From contig JAWQUS010000030.1 in the NCBI GenBank assembly GCA_036365455.1, positions 17,814,001 to 17,878,000 of the forward strand: a stretch of 64,000 nucleotides of DNA, read 5' to 3'. This document shows, piece after piece, positions 12,101-24,100 of this stretch. This DNA is from Macrosoma leucophasiata (taxonomy: Eukaryota; Arthropoda; Insecta; Lepidoptera; Hedylidae). The translations under genes and the position numbers were made by a program. The notes under the pieces were generated by a model. The model was not told the origin of the DNA and searched no databases. It saw only the letters and a program-made list of their open reading frames with translations. Within the stretch, counting starts at the first letter, position 1. Each line of letters starts with the position of its first letter.

Positions 12101-15100
12101 GCTATTATTAATGTGCACACTTGTCCTTCGTATGTCATAGAGCAACACGGGCCATCGGGCGACCGGAGGGAAGTTTATTACCGATGAAAAACAGTCTGTC
12201 ATTTTTTGATGCTCATACATGATCTTAATGCGACAAGACACTAAGAGCTTACTGGTTCTCGGGGACAGAGGCACCACCGCATTACCTAATCTATCTGCCG
12301 CCAAATGGTTCTGTTCAGCACTATCGTGTTTCGGTTAGATGGTAATATACCTATGGCCCCGTTACAACTATCACAGAGACATAACAAGGTCCCAGGGGTG
12401 GCAACGCATCTGCATTTTGACCTCTGGTCTTCGTGTGGGTGCCTAATGTGCCTATTATATACACTTAACATCAATGTAATCTATTTTATTTTAAAGTAAA
12501 ATGGAAAGAAAAATTTGACTTCAGGCGAGACTCGAACTCGCGGCCTACTGGGAATCTATTCCAGCCGCTCTTCCAATTGAGCTACTGAAGTCCTGCCCGA
12601 TTTGTCAAATCTTTCCTTCACATTTGTTGCATTGCTTTATGGTAGCAGCAGCGCCATCTATTGCCGACTATGCTAGTTAGGCAACCGATATATTTCACAA
12701 GCATGTGTTAATGCGAAATAATATAAAAAAACAATCAATGTAATCTGCATACTTGTATGCCAAATAGTTGCGTCGTAATACCTATCGCAAAAAAAATCCT
12801 CTATTCTTAGTGCCTACATATACCTACTTACGTACTTTTCATAAGAATTCTAACTCGTTAATTTGTTCTAATTAGCGTGATAGACGACGGAAATTCGTCA
12901 AGATAAGAAAATAAAACCTACATACAGAAACATAAAATTTCAAACATCCGTATCGCTATTAACGACCAATGCCACGCGATTAAAAAAAAGAAAAAGAAAA
13001 GAAAACATTTATTTGGACAGCACAGAGACATGACGATACAAATTGCCAGACGATTGGGGTACAATTAAACAAAAAGCAAAAAAAAAAAAAAAAAAACACC
13101 AGTTATATTTTTCACAAACACCGTCAATGTGACTGCCGGTGAGTTCGCAATTACTAGATTCTGTATGTATCATCACGCCAACTTCCTTACGGTGTAGGTA
13201 GAGTGTGGAGCGGCAGGTATCCCGGTCCTGACACACCTCACGTGCTTCTTATTGTAGCAATATATGTTTACAATAAATCAAACCTGGGAAAGCTACTTAT
13301 GTTTTTTGATTTTCTTTTGTTCAATTATTTATTAAATAATTGCCTGTAATAACTATCTCAGAGGCAAAATAAACGTGGCCTCAGAGGTCGCAACACATCT
13401 GCATATTGACATCCCGATTCTGTGTAGTGTGGATGTCTATAGGCTTCAGCCAATAAACTGCACGCTTGTTGTCGACCAAATTTTTTTTTTTTGGATGAGC
13501 TCCAGTAACGACGCCCGCGGGCGTAGTCACCACCGCATTACCTAATATACTTGCCGCTAGGTAGTGTTCTGCACTATCGTGTTCCAGTCAGGTGGTAATG
13601 TATGACCCTGTAATTTCCGGCACAGAGGCATAACACCTTAGGCCTCAGGAGTGGCAACGCATCGGCATTTTAACCTCTGGTCATTGTGTAGGTGTCTATA
13701 GGCTGCAGTCATCACTTACCATCAATGTGAACTGCATGCTTGTTTGCCACTTTTATTACATTTAAAAAAAAATCCTCAAATAAAGAAATTCTTATTGTCT
13801 CTCGTCAGCACGGGGTCCAATTTGAACCCCGGACCTTACTTTATTATTATTACATAATAAACATCAATTGCTATTTTTCCTGTAACATCCATATATTGAT
13901 ACTCGATGTTTATCTTTTTGATTGTTTTCTTAAATAGGCATCCATAGTATGAGATAATCTTTAACAGAGGAAAGAATAAACAAGGAAAGGATACGCATAA
14001 ATATATCGTTATTCTCAGAAACACATAGCTAATTAAGTATGCAGATTTTTTTACAGAACAGGTAAAACGTTTACTATAACGATAAAGAACTCTGACTCAT
14101 ACTACGATCGTCAATAGCCGATTAACCCTTGAAAATAAACGTAGGGTAACCAAAATTCAAGGTGTAAAATGGGACAGTCCCAATAAAATATTGCACTATG
14201 TAATTGCAATGTTTATCAATTTTAAGTACATGTTATGTACTTACAAAGAATTAATAATTAAAAATTTATTAAATTTATTAAAAAAACAGCTTTATGAAAA
14301 AAAATGTTATTGAAAACCCCACTTTCGAAATCTGTTTCAAAGTAACTGTTACACAGCAGTTTGCCAGAGTCCTGTCTTCAATAACATTCTTTTTTTTTTC
14401 ACGAATCTTCTTACAAGGTACCTGTTTTTTTTATAATAATGTTCTTTAAGACTGAAGGGCCTAGATCTGGACAATAGATTTATTTACTTAATGGATGTAG
14501 ATTTCTCGCAAAGCGTAGCGAGCGCACTTTGATAAACAACATTTATTTGTTGAATTCTCATTTAAATAGGTTACAAATTTTGATGTCAGACATTTATAAC
14601 TTAATCTTATTTGATGATTTTTCATTTCAATCATGAGTTTGTCACTTAATTAGAACATTTTGTATACATTTTACGGTGTATATTGGAGTCGCCAAAAATG
14701 ATGGTAAAAGTTGTATAATTATGGACAAACACTCTTACGAGTGCGTAATGTGCGTACTCAAGAGAGGATCAAGGACTTAGTTATCTACCATTTCCCAAAA
14801 AAAAAAATATAGCGTAATAACAAATATTACAAACATTATGATTTATAATCGTCGATTAATCGTTTCCCTCTCGCGGCCTAATGATATTTTACAACTAATG
14901 CATGGCAACAAAATCGATAGACCGCTGACAACACTGCATCTGAATCGTATTTATTACAATTTATGCGCAAAACAACACCATTAACCTCGATATGGCCACA
15001 TAATAGGAGAGAAAATGTATGAATAATATCTGTGTCAAAACTACTACGACGCGAGCGGGGGCGTATCATTTCGCAAACACTCTGGAATAGATCGCCATAA

Positions 15101-18100
15101 CCTTGCAATAGGACTCCACTCGTCGTCACCCTACCACGTGACCGTCCGTCCAGTCCCATACGAAAATAACTTAGCCACATTTCTCGGAACTGGTTAACGT
15201 TGCGCATGGCAACCGTTGCGCAAGGTTAAGCCGCGCGGTCAACCGGCGCCGACCAATCGCAGCGCGCTATCGCTCTGACGTCAGCGACCACGCCTGCGCG
15301 CGCCTCCGTAGCCATTGCAGTTTCGAAACGCTTACTGCGCAAGCGATAACAATTGATATGTATGAGGTACGAGCCCTCTTCCAATGACGTCGGCAAATTA
15401 TTAGATAAAGCGAATTAATGACGACGACATAAATATTATCTACGGTCAAGGTGTTCATGTCAAGTGTGCTACTTATTTGAACTTTTAAATTGTCTATTTG
15501 CAAACTTGCGTCACGTCGTCGGAGGAGTTGGTATGCTGCGAATGCCTTAATCGAATTACGTATCTTGGCTGTCGCTCATAAATTAAAATCAAGGTCGCAT
15601 GTACGAATTCATAATAAACATGACACTACTAGTTTTTGCGAATGTAGTTATGCGCTTAATTAATGTAATAATTTAAATGAAGTTGTTTACTTCCAGCAAA
15701 TCAGTTGAGAACTTCCTTATGAGCGGTTTTATAATTATTAGCTTTGAAGAGAAAAAGAAAGATCTTTTTAGCGTCTCGGCATACACACCATATAAAAAAA
15801 ACAAAAGCAAAAATAAAAAATGAAGAAAAAAACTCATCAGAAAAGACAAACGTATTATGGGCAAAATAAGTGGTGTGAAGCAAAAAAAAAACATCCAACT
15901 CAACAATGTGTTGTAGTACTACAACGCTGGCTATTATTTTTATAGGCCCTAGAATGCCTACCTTTCATTTAGATTCAAGGCAACAATTTAGATGGTTATC
16001 CTTAAAGATAAAAATCTAAAATGAAAAAATAAATAGTTAGACGAAGATAGAAAATAATTGATCAACCTAAAAGATCTACAGCCTGTAATAAAATAAGAGT
16101 TCGTGGTTGGAAGAATTGTTTATAAATAACTCCACAGTCAATGTGATTGACGATTCCATTGTTGTGCGCAGCTTTGTTGTATGAAGCCATTATTGGCCAT
16201 CACAATTGCACTACCAACCTTGGTAATAGAAAAACTGTACTTACCCATCATGTTGGACATGAATTTCGATCTGTCCATGGGTGGTATCCATTTAGAAGCC
16301 ATAGGAAGGATGGCTGGCCACGTTGCTCCGAGGAGGAAGCCGAGTAATACTCTGAGAGCGACGATCCAGCCGAAGCCGGCTGATGCAGCAGCAGGCGACA
16401 GGATTGTGAGGCCGCTGGCCAGTAGTGTACTGTAGCCGAACACCCGTCTGGTAGGAAAGATAAAAAATATAATAACCTTAAAATGTGTAACTACATACTC
16501 AACAACACAGGCACATAACGCCACGCCTACATTCCCAAAAGGGATAGGCATAGGTAACTTGTGGATGTTTGCATGCATTCAAGCATACATGCAAACATCC
16601 ACAATTGGCTAGATACGTTTTTGTCCCATGATGTTGATGTGAATAGGTGGCGAACCTATTCATCACATCAACGGGTGCATCACTGGGAAAATTCCCGAAA
16701 AAATAAAAATCGCAATATAATTTTTGCCGATCCGAAGACCGAATCCAGGACTGCAGCATAACAGCAAGGCCTGCTAAGTACCACTACTGAGGCGAATTGC
16801 AACTACTTGAAAAATTGTTAATTTCATAACTCTTCGAGGATATTTTATGAGGCAAAACCTTTTCAAATACATAAAATGAACATTTCAAAAGTCATAACAA
16901 TCAGCGATTCGATCCATTTTCCATAAGCGTCAATGAACCATTACAGAAATGTATCAGAAGATACTATTTTTAAAATTCGTGTCGAATCTTTAATAACTTA
17001 ATCAAACCTCATAGACTGTTAGATAACTTTGATCTCTCGTCCCAGATACAACGTTACTCATTCAGTTAGTCATCAACTAGTTTCAATGATATTAACTTTA
17101 TGGATTATATTATCAACATAATATTTACCACGTGTTCTTTATTATAATAATAATAGATTCATTTTCTCCACCATTTTCATTCTATCTTGTTTATTTCATC
17201 CTTGTGCACATAGGGTTGACATCCAGCCACACATGTTTGCATTTTTTAATTCGTGTTCGGCTAAAAAATGTATGCGTCCTTCCTGTCCAAATTTTAGCAG
17301 CCTTTGGTACACTTTACACAGAGCCTGCAGAACGTTTTACGCACATATTTTTGTATTTTATTAAAAGCTTACGTATGTCCGACTTAAAACTTGTGTACGA
17401 ACTATAAATTAAATTTAATAATAGCCCGACAATTATTAGATTTATAGTTCCATGCGCTCGTTGATTATCCGGTGAAGTAAACTAGTGCCGTCTCGAGATG
17501 TGGCGCTTTTACCTAGCCGGACTACACACTCTTTGAGTGTAGTCCGGCTTTTTTGTTTCGTCAGATAGCAACCCTTCCTGCAGATCATGGTGTCCATTTT
17601 TATATTCTTGTCTACATTTAAGCAGTATTATTCTCACAAACCAATTAAGGCTATCCAAATGTCATACGCAATAACAATTTTCTCAATTCACATCGATGGC
17701 AAGGTCCAAAACATCGTTCTCATTGACTCCAGCGACCCTTCTATTAATGGTGTCTAGAAAGTTCGACGCGGAATTAATTCTACTGCGTGAATCGCAATTA
17801 AACCGCTTTAATTGAAGTAACTCGATTCTTTTTGAAGGATAAGAAGTAGAAGTTTCATTTAATGTTTATTTGTTACTAACGAACGGCCTAGACTTCGCAC
17901 GAGTGCATAAAACTTACTATAGGTATCACATTTTGCTATAGATAATTTTGTTACAAAATTAACATGTATGTATCTATCGAGAGTTGTGTTTGTTTATGAG
18001 TAAAATTCATGAAATATTACATTTTAAACCTTATCCTAACAATCATAAGCACACAAAAAACATGCTATATCAGTCACGGAGACCCCAAACGATGTTATCA

Positions 18101-21100
18101 TACATGTGGTAATTGATTTTTATTTAAACAATACATTTTCAAGACCGGTCAATGTAAATTCATTCATCGGTATTGGATATTAATTTACTCGGTCAACGTC
18201 CTTTTCATGTATAGGTATTATTTTTACCATTCATCATCAATTCTCGCAATTTTGAATACCGTTAAACCGCCTTTTTTCGATTATATTGCTTCCTTATTGC
18301 ATTGCCTTGGTGTTCGTACTTCATTGATCTGTATCTTCAGTTAAAATTATTTTCCTCCACTCTGTACGTTACGTATTTGTACACTAATTTATGCTTTGCC
18401 AGGTAGTTCATATTGTTCATTGCTCAGGGATCAGGGACTACAATACGATTGTCCTCGCGTACGTACGACAATGTTTGCAAATCACAGAATCACTATGAAT
18501 AGAAATGTTCATTGGCCCCATATCCCCGACTTTAGATATCATCGGACAGATCGAGATAACGGTTAGTTAGGCCACTACCACACCACACTGGGGTCCTGGG
18601 ATAAAGATGTAAGGTGTGTCCTTTATATCTGGTTCTACTAATACTTTCTCAATTTCTGGAAGTATCCCAGTAGTTTGGTAATGTGCCCAGAGATGTTAAC
18701 AGGCTCACCACCTGTTACATAGGCCAAACCGTAAGCGGCGAGTCTTGTGTGTTTGCATGTATTTACCTCTGCCTACCACTTGTCTCCCTTGTCGCCCACG
18801 ATACAAATTTATTATTGATGTGCGAGAGTGTGTTTTTTTTTAATTTAATATCTTACCGAGCGCCTATGATCTCTGCCAGTCGACCACCTGGCAGTTCTGT
18901 GAGCACGTATCCCCAGAAGAAGCAGCCGAGGAGGTGATTCTTCTGCTTCGTGTCCCAGTGGTAGCGCACCTGTTCTATGTGCTCGGGATGCTATAACGAA
19001 TACACAGTTATTGAACATTTATTAAGAACTTCCACCAACCGATGACTAGGGCAAAAGTTGCACCGCTCCTGACGGCATATATTGTGCCTTATGTGTCCCC
19101 GCAACGAGACGAGGGAACGTTTTCCTATAACGGCCTACACACCACTCTAAAATCAGAGGCGATATCGGGACAGTTGTGGTGGGGATGAACATTCCTAAAT
19201 CGTGAGTTTGCTGGAAGCGATACAAAAAGGTGTCACCACACCACGTCTCGTTGCTTTGAGCTCGATTTTGACAGTTGCGTCGTCATGGCAATAAAAAGTA
19301 CTAGCGGACCGCCCCGGCTTCGCACGGGTGCAATGTTACCTACCCTCTCCTATTCGTCTTAGCGGATTTTTCAAATCGGACCAGTAGTTCCTGAGATTAC
19401 CACGTTCAAACAAACCAACTCTTCAGCTTTTTGATATTAGTAAGTATAGATTACTTATTCTTTGGATGCAATCGAACATAATCATTAATATTCGACTCGA
19501 ATTTCGACTCGACCTATATTAGCTTATTACTAACTTAAAAAAAATATTAGAAATATCAGTTCATCTAAACTAAGCACTGCGTTTTTATAGATGTTCATAA
19601 ATTAGATACATCATATCAATATGCAACAAAAACTAATTAGGTAAAAGATTCGTTAATATTCACATCTATTATCTCAGAAGCTAGCTGTTAAAACCTGACC
19701 GCCCATGTCTTATTGTTATTTGCAGTGAGTCAGCATTGAATGAAATTCTACACCGATGAGTCAACTCACATCCGTGGATGAGGTTAACGGGTTGCATTTC
19801 TTGAAGGTTTGTTAAACTGAAGAGAAAATGCACTTAATATTGCTATCTCTTATCTTATTGAAATTCAGCAATTTCGCAGATTTCTCTCGGGTTTACCTAT
19901 TAAACTTAAATTATTTTTTAAATCAAGCCGATCGCTTTTCAGCGATTGGTCGCGACAACGTGATTTCGCCGAGCGGCACGAAAACGCCAATAGCTTGACG
20001 CGCTTCAGTGGGTCCTTCTTATGTCCCGCCCACGGTGTGTCTATTTACGTGGAACATATTTTTTGGATTATTTATACTGCTTTACATTATTATTCGTAGT
20101 AATTAACCAAAAAAAATTTTAACGCTACGAAAAATGGCCATCATAAACCCCTTAACTTACGTGTGTAACATTGAATGAGTCAGTGGTGTTAGCGATCATA
20201 GTTTGGTTGTCCTTATCGTCGTATACCATCTTGACTATGGCGATGGTGAGGTTCACGCGGAGCGCGTAGTTCAACATGAAGCCCAGCAGCACCATTATGT
20301 TCAATACCTGGACGCATGTCAAGCAACCTGCAACAAGGGGAAAAGCATTTTAGATTTTCGATCATCATTATGCAATTTTTTTGTTTTTTACGGTCCCTTA
20401 CCCAAAGGGTAAAAATCGGGATCCTATTAAGCGGAACTCCGCTGTCTGTGTGTCATCAGGTTGTATATCATAAACCGTGATAGCAGAAAATTTCACAGAT
20501 GATGTATAATCAGATGACGCTACAACAATAAAAATTTAATCTTCATTGAACATGATCTTTTTGTTCGACATTAATGAATAACGGTAATAGGCAAAGGCTT
20601 GAAATATTTACAGCATATCACAGAGATATAACAACTTAAGTCTCAGGGTACCCGTTCCCCTGCCACCCGTAAGATCTAAGTTGTTATGTCTCTGTGAAAG
20701 TTTTTACGGGGCCAAACATTACCATCTAACCGGAACACGATAGTGCTGAACACTACCATTTGGCGGCAGATAGATTAGGTAATGCGGTGGTGCCTACGCC
20801 CTAGACCGTCGTCACATAAAAAAATTAATCAAGAAGAAGAAAAGACTGCACTATTTTTACAAGACGCAAATACAGCTTCGCTAAGATGACTCAATAGTAT
20901 TTTGTATCATTTAAATAACATGAGGATACTAAAATCAATTCATGCAACAATTGAATGAGCAGGTTTTACCGCAAGAAACTAAGTATAAACAAAATGCTAC
21001 TTGCGTCAATGATTTTATTTGTCGAACAATTGTCGACGCTAATACGACTAACGACAGGCCAACACTTAGAAAATATTCCAATACAGCTTCTAGTACCGCC

Positions 21101-24100
21101 ACATAAGGTACATACCGACGCTGAAGTGACAATAGCTCATAACTCACAAGTGATTTATAAGAAAAAAGTTATTGTAGGGATATCTATCATTCATTTTTAC
21201 TGCATTTAATTGCAATTTTGTAGTAAAGAGCTATTGCTTCACCGTAATGTATGTATGTATATTCACGCCAGGTCCCTAACGGGGTAGGCAGAGAGTGCAG
21301 AGCGCCAGATATCCCGGTCCTGACATACCTCTCGTGCCTCGTCTACCTTCATCATTCTCTTCATACATGCACGCCGATTCCTAATGTAAACTACCTAGTA
21401 AGGTTCCTACTTTTAAACTGTAATAATGGACGGAACTTTTTAGGGTTCCGTAGCCAAATGACACAAAACGGAACCCCTATAGATTGATGATGTCGGTCTG
21501 TGTGTCTGTCAGTCCGTCCGCTCATCCGTATGCCACTCTACTCCAAAACTATTAAGACTGCATACTTGAAACTTGGTATACGTGGTGGTACAAAGAACGC
21601 TGGCGGTCCAGCTGCGCGTCATGTGTTTTTAGTTCATTTTATGTTGTTCTATTTAATATAGTTTTCAATCTGCCTACCAATACACGAAACCGCAAGCGAA
21701 AGCTAGATCAAAAATAAACCAATAGGGCTAGTACTTTCGTGTGCGAGTGTACCGATGCGCGAACACAGCCCTTCTACTTTCTTCCAGCGTTCTTTTTACG
21801 TGGCGCGACCTATAGGTAGATGTATTCTGTGAAAGGCTTTGTGATATTTATACAAAAATTAAAAATTTATTAAAGAGTAAAAAGAAAAAAGAAAAGGTAT
21901 ACATACTTGGAACTGAAACTAAATAAAACAAAAACATAAAACCTTTGCGTATGCGGTATCTATAGACAGATTTTTTTAAATGACATAGGTAATAGTTTAA
22001 CTATTTTGTTGGAAAGTCAACCGTTTAAAAACTATTCACTTTAGTTTGAACAAAAAAAAAGTTTTAATTTTTGACATATTTTCAAAAACAAAACTCTTCA
22101 TGAGCGAGTCCGACCCGCACTTGGCCGCTTTTATGAACTAAGCTGACGACAAAGTGGACAGGAAGAAATACAAACGGTGTTTTGAACTGATCGAATAGGT
22201 TATTAAACAGTAAATTCGACACCGGTGAAACGCGATGTCTAAACTTCGAATTCATAATCCACGCATTTTTTTTTAAATTTACATAGACGTCATTCGCGTT
22301 CGGTAAGTCACTGACCACTTATGAATAAAAGTGATTATGATTAGTAGGTATTATTACGTTATCGATAGCTACAACAAATATAGAATTTGGCAATTTTCTT
22401 CCTATACCGTTACGAACACGTTTGGAATAGGACCGGTCCGAGTTACGGCACAATTTATGGTCAAACTAGCGAGACAATGCCGTACGTGTGGTACAGTCTT
22501 ACGTAAATATTCGATATTATTATTCCAAGAAGTTCTATTTTTAAACACTACTGATTATATCAGTAATTGTTATGTCGCGTACAAAATATTTGATGGAACT
22601 AAAACGTTTTTAATGAAAATAAGTAAGTACTACAATTTTTACTGAACGTAACTTCACGCCTATAATCCCCGAAGATGTAGGCAGAGGTAAATGCATGCAC
22701 TGCACACCCACGTTACGCCGGTTATGTTTTTGGCCCATGTAACAGGTGGCAAGCCTGTTGACAATTGACATCTCCGGATACATTACCAAAGTAGTGGGAA
22801 ATTTACAGAAAATGGAAAAATTCCAAAAGAACCAGGGATAAGGGACTTTATTACTAATTACACCATATACCTATGATAACCCCCTACCCGGGAATCGAAT
22901 CCAGGACCTCAGCGTAGTAATAGTGACCACTAGGCTACCCAAGCAGCTTACAACGTTACAACACACACACACAATTTTTAAGACAATTTTTACTGGTATT
23001 GTAAAACTATCCTAAACATAACTCCGACACACGACGGGAGTTTACTCTGTATGCGTAAGGAGATCGCTAGTGTGCGCCGGAGTGAAACACGTCTGCTCGG
23101 TCGCAGCGCTCGCGAAGGAATCGCGCGTAACGCCTCAACTTTCGGTCAATTTAACTCAATACTTGTAGGTAGGCTACACAATAGTCACTTCCTATGCTAA
23201 TCAATATTAACAGACAGTTTCAAACATATGTAATATTCTATAATTTTTAAATTACTGCTCTGTCCTGCGATTAAACTACCGCCACTGCTTTCGCCAATCC
23301 GCATGCCAAGCGTGGCGATTATAGCACATCCCCTTATGGGGAGGGTTCAAAAGGCTATTACACGACACGGTAATCGGGGTCCGGCAGAAAAAATGGGCGT
23401 GGCCTCGCGCCGGGTTGCCGCTTATTACACTATCCGGTCGCAGTACAAATGCACGGGCCGCTTCGGTCGCCCTAATTAGGGCCCTAACTCCCTAAATGTT
23501 ATTACACTACCCTGACCCTTGGTATCGTACCCTGAATACCGTGCCGTGTAATAAGTCCTTTAGTCCAGCATCTTTCGGCTGATATGCCGATGATGACTGC
23601 TCAGCCAATGTTGTTATTCAATATGATAGCTAACTTTTGTTCCATTTCATTAATTAAATCGTTATCGAGTAATCGATTTGTATTTACATTTAATTATAAT
23701 ATGTAATTGCATGTCACTGACGTTGAAATGTGAGTTTTTAATACGATCACAATAAAATTTGGTTTTAGTCACGAAAATTCCACACCTTTGCTTTCAATAA
23801 TCCGGTTTAAACTGCTTTCCAGTTTTGTAATTTTTTACACAATACGTGACATTGAATAAGTATTGAAACTAGATTGAAACGATGCATTGACTCTTGACAC
23901 AAATATTTTTTAATATACCTACTAAGCAGAAATTTAGATGGGTTTAAAGAATTTTTATTTATTAATACTCATAAAAAGACAATACAGTCCAATTCCAAAT
24001 GAGTTACTAAAATAATTACTTTAAATGTCACAATGTTTGTCCTCAATGGACTCCTAAACCACTTAACCGATTATAATAAAATTCGCACACCATGTGCAGT

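Noticed and set aside
12513..12600. Possible tRNA gene on the minus strand
   Set aside because: Acceptor, D and T arms pair, but the anticodon arm is too long and mispaired, and flanking sequence recurs at 26650. Called a SINE-C head.
15673..15906. Hydrophobic 77-codon minus frame that looks like a membrane protein
   Set aside because: Made of A/T runs that read as Phe and Leu. No promoter, splice sites or family signal.
16138..16578. 146-codon minus frame taken as one gene
   Set aside because: Only 16245-16447 is coding. The rest is intron and a SINE-A that stays open by chance past the splice sites.
22082..22318. 78-codon minus frame
   Set aside because: Begins in the Rep-G end and shows no family signal.
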